From positions 104,494 to 168,493 of the forward strand of contig NZ_JADPJH010000011.1 in NCBI RefSeq assembly GCF_023073315.1: DNA of 64,000 bases, given 5' to 3'. Source of the stretch: Bradyrhizobium sp. 1 (GTDB lineage Bacteria > Pseudomonadota > Alphaproteobacteria > Rhizobiales > Xanthobacteraceae). The notes under the pieces were generated by a model that made no database searches, had not been told where the DNA came from, and was given only the letters and a program-made list of their open reading frames with translations. This document shows positions 7,652 through 16,684 of the stretch, piece after piece. How positions within the stretch are numbered: position 1 is the stretch's first letter; each line of letters starts with the position of its first letter. A program made the translations under genes and the position numbers.

Positions 7652-10600
7652 TCACCCACCCGCCCAAACATCCAGCACATAGCGGTTGTTCGCACCCATC
7701 TCCTCGATCCAGCGCGCAGCTGTAGCCGCATCGCTGCTGCTCTTGTCGCGGTGGATCGCGACGAGAGCTGCCTTCACGTCTGGCTCCATCTTGCTGCCGT
7801 CGCCGCAGACATAGATGATCGCGCCCTGCTCGACCAACGGCCAGACCTTGTCCTTCTGCGCGGCGAGCACGTGCTGCACATAGGTCTTCGGACCATCCGC
7901 GCGCGAGAACGCCGTGAACAGCTCGGTGATGCCGCTTGCCGCCAGTGCCTTCAATTCATCCGCGTAGAGAAAGTCCTGGTCGGGATGGCGACAGCCGAAA
8001 AACAGCATGGCCGGCCCGAGCGCGGCACCCTTGGCCTTGCACGCAGCGCGCTCCTGGAGGAAGCCCCGGAACGGCGCCAGTCCCGTGCCAGGGCCGATCA
8101 TGACAACGGGCACGGACGGATCGTCAGGGAGTCGGAAGCCGGCCTTGGTCTCACGTACGGTGGCGTAGATCGCATCGCCTGCGCGGCGATTGGCGAGATA
8201 GTTCGAGCATATCCCCTTATAGGTGCCGCGCCCCGACGCCGCCGGCCCTTCGACCACGCCGACCGTGACGCTGCACCGCGCCGGGTCAACCGACGGCGAG
8301 GACGAGATCGAGTAATAACGCGGCGCCAGCAGCGAGAGCATTTCGAGGTAGACGTGGAACGGCAATTCGCAGGCCGGATGTTCGAGCAGCAGGTCGAACA
8401 CCGATTTGCGCCCGACGAGAATCTCGCTGCGGTAGCGCTCAAGCGTTTCAGGCTCCTCGCCGACAAAGGCCAGCAGTTTTGGCTTGGTGACCGGGCAGCG
8501 GGTGTGCTCGGCCATGATCTGGATCTGCTTGCGGGTCGCGAGCTGTTGGAGCTCGACGAACTCGCTGAGCAGGCGGCCGACCGACACGGCATCGCCGACC
8601 GGCAATTGCGCGCGGCGGCCTTCAGCGACCTGAAGCCTGATCTGGTCGGCCGGCAGGAAGCCGAAGCGGCGGGCAACCGAATCCACCAGCGTCGGATCGT
8701 TGCGCGGAACGACGCTCAAATGATCTCCGACGCGGTAGGCGACGTTGGACGGCAGCTGCACCTCGATGTGACGCGTCGAGCGCTCCGACGGATTGCCGCC
8801 GGACTTGTTCTGAAGCTCGTCGTTGACCACCACCTTCATCGCGACAGCGCCGCCTTGCGCCACGATGGTGTTGACGGCGGTTACTGCCACTGGCTCGATC
8901 GCATAGAGCGGATCGTCCTCCGCGGTGCGGGTAAAGTTCCAGTCGATGCCGAATTCCTTGGTCGCGACCTGGGCAGCCGCCGGGAACCATTTCTGGAACT
9001 GGCCGTCGAGATCGCTGCGCGCATCGCCCTCGCCGCGGGGATAGATTGCGCGCGCACCATGCGCCGTCAACTTATCGTCGATGAAGCGCGGCACCGATTG
9101 ATAGGTCGCCGCCCAATCGCTGTTGCCGCAGCCGAACACGGCATAGCGCACATTGGCGAAGGCATCCTTCGGCAGATCGTCGCCGAGCCATTTGACGAAC
9201 TGCGTCGCATTATCGGGCGGCGCGCCGTTATAGGAGGCGCAGATGATCAGCACGCCGCCCTCCTGCGGCAGCTTGCCGACGTAATCGTCGAGCGGCCCGA
9301 GATGCACGGCAAAGCCGTTGATCTCCGCAAGGTCCGCCATGCGCGTCGCAAGCTCCTCGGCGGTGCCGAGATTGGAGCCGTACAGCACCAGCATCGGCGT
9401 GTTGTGGCCGAGACGCGCGGTCGGTTGACGCGGCGCCTTCGGCACTGAAGCCGCGGCCGCGACAGGCCCTCCATAGGCAGCCCGCTCGCGGTCGGCGCGC
9501 GGACGCACTTTGATCTTGAAGCCTTCCGGCTTCATCGTCAGGGTTTCCTTCAGATGCATCTGGTAGCGCCGATGGTCGATCAGCTTGAAGCGCTGGAGGA
9601 TCATGCCCAGCGCGAGCGCGGCTTCGTGCATGGCGAAGCCGCGGCCGATGCAGGCGCGCTGGCCGTTGCCGAACGGCTTCCAGGCATTGACGGGGCGCTT
9701 GGCCTCCGCTTCGCGGCTGAAATTCTCGGGATCGAAAGCGTCCGGGTTCGGCCCCCAGACGCCGGGATCGCGATGCAGCGCCGTCACCAGGATGGTGGTG
9801 AACGTGCCCTTTCGGAGCTTGTACTTGCCGCCGCCGATGGTCTCGTCGTTGAGCGGCGAGATGCCGTAGGCCGGCGCCGGCGGCCACAGCCGCAGCGACT
9901 CCTTCAAAATCTGCGTGATGTAGGTGAGCTGCGTGACCTGTTGATAGGTCGGACGCGCATCGACATTGGGACCGAGGACCCGATCAACCTCGTCATAGGC
10001 CTTCTTCAGAATATCGGGATGTTTGAGCAGCGCATAGATCGTGCACGACAGCAGGCCGCTGGTGGTCTCGTGGCCGGCGATCAGGAACGTATTGATCTGG
10101 TAGCGGATGTTGACGTCGTCGAGCTGCTCGCCGGTCGAGCGGTCGACGCCGGTCATCATCGCGGCAAGCATGTCCTTCTTGTCGTCGATCGCATCCGCGT
10201 TCTTGCGCCGCTCGGCGATGATCTCGTCGACCATCTTGTTCATGAAGGCGACGTCTTCGCCCATGGTCTTGCGCCGCCTCTGCATCCATACCTGCTCGAA
10301 CGGCAGGCCGCGCGTCATCATGATGGTTTCGAGCGAGCGCACCAGCGACTCGACGAAGGGATGGTAGTCGCGCCGGTAGAACGAATTGAAGCGGTATTCG
10401 AAGCCGCACAGGCCGATCGTATCGAGCGTCAGCGCGGTCATGTCGTGGACGACGTCGATCTCGTCGTCGGCGTTGAGCCGCTCCCATTTGCTGACGAGCT
10501 GTTCGGCGATATCGACCATGCTCGGATGGTAGGACTGCATGGCCCGGTTGCCGAACGGCTGGATCAGGATGTTGTGCGCCTTGCTCCAGTTCGGCTCGCG

Positions 10601-10888
10601 GGTATCGGCGGTGAACAGGCCGTCACCACCGACCGCGCGCACGCGCCGCAGCGCGCCGCGTACCGCCTTGTCGAAGCGCTTCTCGTCGGAGAGCTCGTCA
10701 ACCAGATCGTGACCGGAGACGACGACGATCGGCGAGCCCATCATGTCGAGCCAGAAGATCGGACCCAGCTCCTTTGCAAGCCGCGTCAAATGCTGCACGG
10801 GAGCGGCCGAGTCCAGCGACAGCATGTTGCCGACCACCGGCTTGGTCGGCGGCTGCGGGATCGGGTCCAGACGGTTTTTCGATGACAT
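7652..10888 (-). CDS. Self-sufficient cytochrome P450 / NADPH-P450 reductase (CYP102, BM3-type)
   Basis: A 1078-residue fusion that carries a complete monooxygenase on one chain; characterised CYP102 enzymes hydroxylate medium- and long-chain fatty acids near the omega end. Heme domain: oxygen-activating AGHETTS (271-277), ExxR E330-R333, and FGNGQRACIG with heme-ligand Cys413. A linker of about 25 residues leads to the FMN domain from about residue 498 (LVLYGSNLGTAEE). The FAD/NADPH module has RYYSISSSP, GPGTGLAPFRGF (932 onward), CGDG (1029) and a terminal aromatic Trp1075. AGGGGA precedes the ATG. It lies 44 bases after an epoxide-hydrolase-like gene in the lipid-related operon. Confidence 0.96.
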   Translation of the reverse strand: MSSKNRLDPIPQPPTKPVVGNMLSLDSAAPVQHLTRLAKELGPIFWLDMMGSPIVVVSGHDLVDELSDEKRFDKAVRGALRRVRAVGGDGLFTADTREPNWSKAHNILIQPFGNRAMQSYHPSMVDIAEQLVSKWERLNADDEIDVVHDMTALTLDTIGLCGFEYRFNSFYRRDYHPFVESLVRSLETIMMTRGLPFEQVWMQRRRKTMGEDVAFMNKMVDEIIAERRKNADAIDDKKDMLAAMMTGVDRSTGEQLDDVNIRYQINTFLIAGHETTSGLLSCTIYALLKHPDILKKAYDEVDRVLGPNVDARPTYQQVTQLTYITQILKESLRLWPPAPAYGISPLNDETIGGGKYKLRKGTFTTILVTALHRDPGVWGPNPDAFDPENFSREAEAKRPVNAWKPFGNGQRACIGRGFAMHEAALALGMILQRFKLIDHRRYQMHLKETLTMKPEGFKIKVRPRADRERAAYGGPVAAAASVPKAPRQPTARLGHNTPMLVLYGSNLGTAEELATRMADLAEINGFAVHLGPLDDYVGKLPQEGGVLIICASYNGAPPDNATQFVKWLGDDLPKDAFANVRYAVFGCGNSDWAATYQSVPRFIDDKLTAHGARAIYPRGEGDARSDLDGQFQKWFPAAAQVATKEFGIDWNFTRTAEDDPLYAIEPVAVTAVNTIVAQGGAVAMKVVVNDELQNKSGGNPSERSTRHIEVQLPSNVAYRVGDHLSVVPRNDPTLVDSVARRFGFLPADQIRLQVAEGRRAQLPVGDAVSVGRLLSEFVELQQLATRKQIQIMAEHTRCPVTKPKLLAFVGEEPETLERYRSEILVGRKSVFDLLLEHPACELPFHVYLEMLSLLAPRYYSISSSPSVDPARCSVTVGVVEGPAASGRGTYKGICSNYLANRRAGDAIYATVRETKAGFRLPDDPSVPVVMIGPGTGLAPFRGFLQERAACKAKGAALGPAMLFFGCRHPDQDFLYADELKALAASGITELFTAFSRADGPKTYVQHVLAAQKDKVWPLVEQGAIIYVCGDGSKMEPDVKAALVAIHRDKSSSDAATAARWIEEMGANNRYVLDVWAGG

Positions 10889-10932
10889 TAAAAGTGCTTC
10901 CCCTGCCTCGTCTTCAACGCCGTCGTTGCGAA

Positions 10933-11928
10933 TTAGCCAAATCGCCTTCTACGCCATTCGATCAGCTTGGCGCTGACCTCCTCCGGCTTCTCCTGTTGCG
11001 TCCAATGGCCGCTGTCCTTCACCAGATATTTCTCGAGATCAGCGATCAGCTTCTCCATGCCGTCCGCTCCCGACGGCGGCAGCACGGCATCGTTCTCCGC
11101 CATGATCATCAGTGACGGAACGTGCACGTGATGATCGAGCCCCTTCGACCGCTCCCAATTGCGCGTAAAGTTGCGATACCAGTTGATGCCGCCGGTGAAG
11201 CCGGTCTTCGTGAAGGTATCGACGAATACTTTCTTCTCGTCCGCCGACAGGATCGGCGTGCGCGGATCGTGTTTCGCATCGTAGCCCGCAATCATCTGCG
11301 GGAAGGCCAGATTGGTCTTCGACGAGGCGCCGACGCCCGCAATCGGTTCCTCCGCCGGCTTCGCCTCTGGCCGCGCCAGCGGCTTGCGCATGAACGCGTC
11401 GAACGTCTGCTCGACGCGGCTGCCAAAGATCCTGTCCGGCTCGCGTGCGGGGTCCTGGAACTGGACGATATACATCTGGTCGCCGAAGCGCTGGCGAAAC
11501 AGCGCAATGGGATCGATCGGTGCGCGGTCCCAATGCGGGGTATTGACGCCGACCACACCAGCAACGCGCGTGGGATGCCGCAGCGGCATCTGCCAGACGA
11601 CGAAGCCGCCCCAGTCGTGGCCGACGAAGATCGCCTTGTCGATGCCGAGATGATCGAGCAGCCCGACGAGATCGCCGGTCAAATGCTCCATGTCATAGGC
11701 CTCGACCGGCTCGGGCCGGTCGGTCGCGCCATAGCCGCGCTGATCCGGCGCAATCACGCGGATGCCGGCCTCGCTCAGCGCCTTGATCTGGTGGCGCCAC
11801 GAGAAGGCGAGTTCGGGCCAGCCATGGCACAGCACGATCGGCGGCTTATCATCGGCCGGGCCCGCCTCGTAATAGCCCATCCGGATTCCGTTCGTCTGCG
11901 CGAACTTGAGCGGCGGCATTTCAATCAT
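10933..11928 (-). CDS. Epoxide hydrolase-like alpha/beta hydrolase
   Basis: A 331-residue alpha/beta hydrolase of the epoxide-hydrolase group. The HGWPE oxyanion motif is at residues 35-39, and the nucleophile elbow GHDWGG (103-108) carries an aspartate (Asp105) instead of serine, as in epoxide hydrolases and haloalkane dehalogenases. DSGHWTQQEKPEEV near the C-terminus gives the catalytic histidine. The second of two adjacent ATGs (11928) is chosen because it has better spacing from AGGAA. It sits 22 bases after the WS/DGAT gene and before the P450, so it could open epoxides made from unsaturated fatty acids; the substrate is inferred only. Confidence 0.9.
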   Translation of the reverse strand: MIEMPPLKFAQTNGIRMGYYEAGPADDKPPIVLCHGWPELAFSWRHQIKALSEAGIRVIAPDQRGYGATDRPEPVEAYDMEHLTGDLVGLLDHLGIDKAIFVGHDWGGFVVWQMPLRHPTRVAGVVGVNTPHWDRAPIDPIALFRQRFGDQMYIVQFQDPAREPDRIFGSRVEQTFDAFMRKPLARPEAKPAEEPIAGVGASSKTNLAFPQMIAGYDAKHDPRTPILSADEKKVFVDTFTKTGFTGGINWYRNFTRNWERSKGLDHHVHVPSLMIMAENDAVLPPSGADGMEKLIADLEKYLVKDSGHWTQQEKPEEVSAKLIEWRRRRFG

Positions 11929-11950
11929 CATCAGATTCCTGGCAAACTTC

Positions 11951-13501
11951 CTATTCGGCCGCGCCCCTGATATCGGCCGTTGGCGGCGCATAGGCCGCTT
12001 CGAGTGCGGCAAACTCTTCCGGCAGCATGTCGCACATCACCTGCACATGCGGAATGATGTTGGCGCCGACGATGAAGCCGAAATCGAGCTGGTCGCGATA
12101 GCTCTGCACGGTGATATTGAGCGCCTGTCCATGCGTCGATATCGACACCGGGAAGATGTGCAGCAACTCGGCGCCCGCGGCGTAGAGCGTTTGCCGCGGC
12201 CCCGGCACGTTGGACACCGTGATGTTGGCGGCCGGCGGCAACACGTCCGAGAGGTTCGAGCGGCTGTAGACCAGTGCCAGAATCTGCATCATCATCGGCG
12301 CGCCCAGCATGGAGATGTTGGATATCTGCGGCATCAGGGCCCGCAGCGGATGCGACATCTCCTTGGACTTGGTCGATTGCGCGATAATGGCTTCCAGCCG
12401 CGCCTTGGGATCCTCGATGTTGGTCGCGATCGAGCAGATCATGCCGAACACCTGGTTGTTGGCCTCGGTGTTGCCCTCTTCGCGCAGGGAGATCGGCACG
12501 GCCGCGGTCAGCGATTTCGCCGGCAGCGTGCTGTGCTCCTTCAGGTAACGCCGGACCACGCCGGAGGCGAGCGCCAGCACGACGTCGTTGAGCTTGCCGC
12601 CGGCCTGCTTGGCCAGCGCCTTGGATCGCGACAACGAGATCGAGACGCCGGCGAAGCTGCGTTCTGACGAGATCGATTTGTTGAGCATGGTCGGCGGCGA
12701 CACCATGCTCGCAAGGCTCTCGCGCGACTTCGGATCCGAAATCTTGCCGAGCACCTCGGAGACGCTCTTGACCATGGTCGGGATGTTGCCGGCAAAGCGC
12801 ACCGCGCTCTCGATCTGATACATCGCATTGTCGAACAGGATCGAGCCGATGTCGCTCTTGCCGGTGCGCGGCAGTTGCAGGTTCTTCGCGGCCGCCGATG
12901 CATCGAGCGGCTGGGTGATGAGCTGCTGATAGGAGTCGAGCAGGTTCGCGGCGATGTCGCGCGGCTCCTGTCCGGGCTTCGCTCCTGCAGTCGGCGGATC
13001 GACCTTCCGGGGCGTCGGCGAGATGTCGTAGATCATGTTGGTCAGCGCCGCACCGGCGCCGCCGTCGATGGCGGCATGATGCATCTTGGAATAAAGCCCG
13101 ACCTCGTTGTCCTTCATGCCCTCGAACACATAGAACTCCCAGAGCGGGCGGGCGCGGTTCAAGAGCTTGGCGTGCATCCAGCCGACGATGCGTTCGAGCG
13201 TGGCGCGATCGCGCGGCTGCGGCAGGCTGGCGCGGAAGATGTGGCGGTCGATGTCGAACTGATCGTCCTCGACCCAGGACGGATGATCGATGTCGAGCGG
13301 GGCCTTCTCCAGGCGTGCCTTGAGGATCGGCGCGATGTGCAGGCGTGAGACGATCATCGCCTTGAAGTCTTCGAAGAAGTCGCCCTTGTAGTCGTCAGGC
13401 AGGCGGAAGATCGCCATGCTACCGACATGCATCGGCATCTCAGGCGTTTCAAGATAGAGAAATGATGCGTCCAGCGACGACAGTTTCTTACCGTCAGCCA
13501 T
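11951..13501 (-). CDS. WS/DGAT family wax ester synthase / diacylglycerol acyltransferase
   Basis: A 516-residue bifunctional-type acyltransferase that joins acyl-CoA to fatty alcohol or diacylglycerol to make wax esters or triacylglycerol. The catalytic HHxxxDG motif is HHAAIDG at residues 141-147; the N-terminal LSSLDASFLYLE and the C-terminal block NVPGPRQTLYAAGAEL are family signatures. GGAGGGA lies upstream of the ATG. It is membrane- or lipid-droplet-associated in known members. It is flanked in the same operon by lipase-like and epoxide-hydrolase-like genes and the BM3-type P450, pointing to storage-lipid metabolism. Confidence 0.93.
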   Translation of the reverse strand: MADGKKLSSLDASFLYLETPEMPMHVGSMAIFRLPDDYKGDFFEDFKAMIVSRLHIAPILKARLEKAPLDIDHPSWVEDDQFDIDRHIFRASLPQPRDRATLERIVGWMHAKLLNRARPLWEFYVFEGMKDNEVGLYSKMHHAAIDGGAGAALTNMIYDISPTPRKVDPPTAGAKPGQEPRDIAANLLDSYQQLITQPLDASAAAKNLQLPRTGKSDIGSILFDNAMYQIESAVRFAGNIPTMVKSVSEVLGKISDPKSRESLASMVSPPTMLNKSISSERSFAGVSISLSRSKALAKQAGGKLNDVVLALASGVVRRYLKEHSTLPAKSLTAAVPISLREEGNTEANNQVFGMICSIATNIEDPKARLEAIIAQSTKSKEMSHPLRALMPQISNISMLGAPMMMQILALVYSRSNLSDVLPPAANITVSNVPGPRQTLYAAGAELLHIFPVSISTHGQALNITVQSYRDQLDFGFIVGANIIPHVQVMCDMLPEEFAALEAAYAPPTADIRGAAE

Positions 13502-13545
13502 AGTTCCCTCCCGAAAATTCGACGGGCGCCTTCAGGCGCTTCTCG

Positions 13546-14346
13546 TCAGGCCGATACTGCCCGCTCCGGCGGGGCATATGCAATGGCAAACGGGCCCGCC
13601 CGGTCAAATGGCCAGAACTCCCCCTCCGGTTGCGCCAGGCGGTCCGCCACGGCCCACAGCGCCGCGGGGTTCACACCGAGCCCGATATGGCTCGCCAGAT
13701 GCACCTCGATATTCTCTGCACGGTCGGAGGGACGCAACAGACAGGTCCGCCAGTTCACGACACCGTCGGCGCGCGAATAGATCGACGTCGCCGGCACCGG
13801 CAAATCGCCGGCAATCGCCTCGCGTAGTTCGGCAAAATCCTCGACCCGCTCGCCGGACAGCGCCTCGTAGAGTCGCGTGGCGTTGGTCGCCCGCACGTCA
13901 TTGGCAAACGGACTGCCGAGCGTGACGACGTAACGGACCATCTGGGGCGCCTGGAGCGCGAGATCGCGCGCATAGACGCCGCCAAGGCTCCACCCGACCA
14001 GGCTGACCTTGCGCCCCGTCGCGGCGTGGATCTCGGTGAGACGGGCGAGCAAGGCTTCTCGCATCCGCCCGAGCCCGCCGAGATTACGGCCCATCCGCCA
14101 GGCATGCGCCTCATAGCCGAGCTCGCCGAGATAGCGCCGCATCGGCGCCATCGAGAGATCGCTGGCAAGAAAGCCCGGGAGCGCCAGCACCGGATGGCCG
14201 TCGCCCTTGGGCGCGCGCATCAGGACAGGCGATAGCAGCAAGCTCGCATTGAACTCTAGAAGTCCGCGGGCTTCGGCGAGCAGCAGACCAAGGCCCGGCG
14301 GACGAAGCCGGCCTGAATCCTGCGGCCCGGCCCGCTCCGACGGCAC
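13546..14346 (-). CDS. alpha/beta hydrolase, lipase/esterase-like
   Basis: A 266-residue alpha/beta hydrolase and paralogue of the gene at 9-779. The nucleophile elbow is LVGWSLGGVYAR (Ser120), followed by TLGSPFAND, SRADGV (acid) and SHIGLGVNP (histidine). The gene begins with GTG at 14346, which overlaps the TAG stop of the DUF6489 gene by one base, implying translational coupling. Its place next to WS/DGAT suggests action on neutral-lipid or wax esters, but the substrate is not shown. No signal peptide is visible. Confidence 0.87.
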   Translation of the reverse strand: MPSERAGPQDSGRLRPPGLGLLLAEARGLLEFNASLLLSPVLMRAPKGDGHPVLALPGFLASDLSMAPMRRYLGELGYEAHAWRMGRNLGGLGRMREALLARLTEIHAATGRKVSLVGWSLGGVYARDLALQAPQMVRYVVTLGSPFANDVRATNATRLYEALSGERVEDFAELREAIAGDLPVPATSIYSRADGVVNWRTCLLRPSDRAENIEVHLASHIGLGVNPAALWAVADRLAQPEGEFWPFDRAGPFAIAYAPPERAVSA

Positions 14347-14603
14347 TATTTTTTCTTGTCGCTGCTGCGAGAGCCGCCGAGACCCGCCATGGTCACGAAC
14401 ATGTCCTGAAATCGCTCGGCGATCTTCGGATCGAAGGTGAACCAGCTCTGTATCAGCGATTCCGGCGAGACCTTGTCGATATTGGACATCATCTGCTGCT
14501 GCAGCTTGTCCATCACGGCGTTCTGCATCGGCATCACATCGGGCAGTCCGAAGAACTGGCGCGCTTCAAGAGGGGTGCAGTCGATTTCGATGTTAACTTT
14601 CAT
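14346..14603 (-). CDS. DUF6489 family small protein
   Basis: An 85-residue protein starting MKVNIEIDCTPLEARQFFGL, a pattern I recognise from the DUF6489 family, with a lysine-rich tail (SDKKK). Members are often encoded near polyester or lipid genes; the function is unknown. It contains a short central helix rich in glutamine and methionine (AVMDKLQQQMM) that might mediate assembly. GGAGGGG directly precedes the ATG at 14603, so the longer open frame to 14885 is not used. It is the first gene of the lipid-related operon and divergent from the peptide importer gene at 14971. Confidence 0.82.
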   Translation of the reverse strand: MKVNIEIDCTPLEARQFFGLPDVMPMQNAVMDKLQQQMMSNIDKVSPESLIQSWFTFDPKIAERFQDMFVTMAGLGGSRSSDKKK

Positions 14604-14970
14604 GTCCCCTCCAGATGAGATTCGAGCGGCGCCGCGTAGTATCGCCGCGACACGGCGTGCAACGCAAGCGACCTGAGGCTGGCGGCTGGGCTTCGGTTTC
14701 CACGATCGACAGGTATGGTCAACCAAATCGCTTCGCCGGGCAGCCTGCGAGGCCTTTCCGCGTTTATTCCCCGGGCCTGTCGAAAGTTGAATATCGCCCC
14801 CTGACCTTTCGCCCCCAAATTGTCGGTCAGCATTGCTGCACAGCGGTGCAACTTGGCGCGTTCCTTGCTGGAAAGGCGCTTGCACGGGTCAAGAACTCTG
14901 GGCAACATGGATCGATCAGCCTCGCCGAACAATCAAAAATGACGGCGGGGCAGTGTGGAGAGGGTCAAGA
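14604..14970. promoter_or_regulatory. Divergent intergenic region (367 bases)
   Basis: Separates the lipid operon (left) from the first peptide importer (right) and should hold both promoters. A short inverted repeat TGCAC-AGCG-GTGCA lies at 14837-14850 and could be an operator. No convincing -35/-10 pair or coding frame was found by eye. Confidence 0.4.
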
Positions 14971-16569
14971 ATGTCAGTCGGTCGAAGTCTGTTTGCGGCG
15001 ACGCTCGCCGGTATGCTTGCGTTGGCAATCACGCCGGCGTCGAGCCAGACGCTGCGCTACGCCAACCAGGGTGAGCTGAAGTCGCTCGACCCGTACACGC
15101 TCAACGAATCGACCACCAGTGCGCATCTCGGCCACGTTTATGAAGGCCTGGTCGCCCGCGGCAAGGACCTGAAAATCATCCCGGCGCTCGCCGAAAGCTG
15201 GGAGACGCCGGAGCCGACGCGCTGGCGCTTTCACCTCCGCAAGGGCGTGAAATTCCATAACGGCGACCCTTTTACCGCCGACGACGTGGTGTTCTCGGCC
15301 GAGCGCGTGCGGGCGAAAGGCTCGAATTTCCAGAGCCGTGTTCCAGCGGATGCCAAGGCCGTCAAGGTCGACGATTACACCGTCGATTTCATCCTGACCT
15401 CGCCCAATCCCATCCTGACGGCGCTGTGGGCGACCTGGTACATCATGGACAAGAAATGGGCAGAGGCGAACGATGCGGTGGCACCGACGCCCGCCGCCGC
15501 GACGACGCCGAGCTACGCCGCGCTGCATGAAAACGGCACCGGCCCCTTCATGATCGAGAGCCATCAGCCGGGCGTGAAGACCGTCTTCAAGGCCAACCCG
15601 AACTGGTGGCGCAAACCGGAACATAACCTGAAGGAGATCGTCTTCACGCCGATCGCAAACCCGGCCACGCGTGTCGCGGCGCTGTTGTCGGGTGAGGTCG
15701 ACGTGATCGAGCCGGTTCCGGTCCAGGACATCGAGCGCGTCAAGGCTAGCCCCAACGCCACCGTGCTGACGGGACCCGAGCTCCGCACCATCTTCGTCGG
15801 CATGGATCAGGCTCGCGACGAGCTCCTCTATTCAAACATCAAGGGCAAGAACCCGTTCAAGGACGTTCGCGTTCGTGAAGCGGTCTACCGGGCGATCGAC
15901 GTCGACCTGATCAAGAATCGCGTCATGCGCGGCCTGTCCACGCCGTCCGCTTTGATGGTTGCCCCGGAAATCTTTGCCGCGAAGGACCTCATCCGGCCGA
16001 AGTTCGATCCCGACGCTGCCAAGAAGCTTCTGGCGGACGCCGGCTATGCCGACGGTTTCGAGGTGACGATGGACTGCCCGAATGATCGCTACGTCAACGA
16101 CGCCGCGATCTGCCAGGCGATTGTCGGCATGCTCGCCCGCATCAACATCAAGGTGGACTTGCTGGCGCAACCGAAGGCTCAGTATTTCGCCAAGGTGCTG
16201 AAGCCCGGCGGCTACAAAACGTCGCTGTACATGCTGGGCTGGACTCCGGATACGCTCGACTCCCAGAACGTGCTGCACGACATCATGGGTTGCCGCGATG
16301 ACCCGAAGGATCCCAACCGCGGCGAAGCCAATCTCGCCGGTTATTGCAACAGGCAGTTCGACGAGCTCGCCGACAAGGTTCTCGTGGAATCCGATACGGC
16401 CAAGCGCGATCAACTGATCAAGCAGGCTTTCGAGGTCTCGATGAAGGACTGGGCCTATATCCCGCTGCACCAGCAGGCCCTCGCCTGGGGCGTGTCGAAG
16501 AAGGTGAAGCTGACCCAGCGTGCGGACAACATGGTCATGCTCTACTGGGCGACCAAGCAGGACGAGTAG
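14971..16569 (+). CDS. ABC transporter substrate-binding protein, oligopeptide/dipeptide type (family 5)
   Basis: A 532-residue periplasmic binding protein of the SBP_bac_5 family that delivers peptides or related solutes to the permease. A Sec signal peptide spans about residues 1-25 (hydrophobic LFAATLAGMLALAI, cleavage near SSQ-TLR). The mature protein shows family features: GELKSLDPYTL, LAESWETPEPTRWRFHLRKGVKFHNGDPFTADDVVFS and YIPLHQQ near the end. GGAGAGGG lies upstream of the ATG. It is the first gene of an A-B-C-D-F operon. A 13-bp hairpin separates it from the permease genes and may raise its own mRNA level. Confidence 0.93.
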   Translation: MSVGRSLFAATLAGMLALAITPASSQTLRYANQGELKSLDPYTLNESTTSAHLGHVYEGLVARGKDLKIIPALAESWETPEPTRWRFHLRKGVKFHNGDPFTADDVVFSAERVRAKGSNFQSRVPADAKAVKVDDYTVDFILTSPNPILTALWATWYIMDKKWAEANDAVAPTPAAATTPSYAALHENGTGPFMIESHQPGVKTVFKANPNWWRKPEHNLKEIVFTPIANPATRVAALLSGEVDVIEPVPVQDIERVKASPNATVLTGPELRTIFVGMDQARDELLYSNIKGKNPFKDVRVREAVYRAIDVDLIKNRVMRGLSTPSALMVAPEIFAAKDLIRPKFDPDAAKKLLADAGYADGFEVTMDCPNDRYVNDAAICQAIVGMLARINIKVDLLAQPKAQYFAKVLKPGGYKTSLYMLGWTPDTLDSQNVLHDIMGCRDDPKDPNRGEANLAGYCNRQFDELADKVLVESDTAKRDQLIKQAFEVSMKDWAYIPLHQQALAWGVSKKVKLTQRADNMVMLYWATKQDE

Positions 16570-16587
16570 GTGTTGACAAGTTGTGAT

Positions 16588-16627
16588 GTCCCGGAAGCCA
16601 ATACTACCAAGACATGGCTTCCGGGAC
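16588..16627. terminator. Perfect 13-bp hairpin between binding-protein and permease genes
   Basis: GTCCCGGAAGCCA (16588-16600) and TGGCTTCCGGGAC (16615-16627) are exact inverted repeats around a 14-base loop. There is no T-run, so it is more likely a 3' stabiliser or partial terminator than a full stop. It lies 18 bases after the binding-protein stop codon. Confidence 0.65.
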
Positions 16628-16684
16628 TTGCTGTTTCGGGCTAACGCGATGATGCGTGCCGCTGAAGAGATGTGAAAGGAACAG

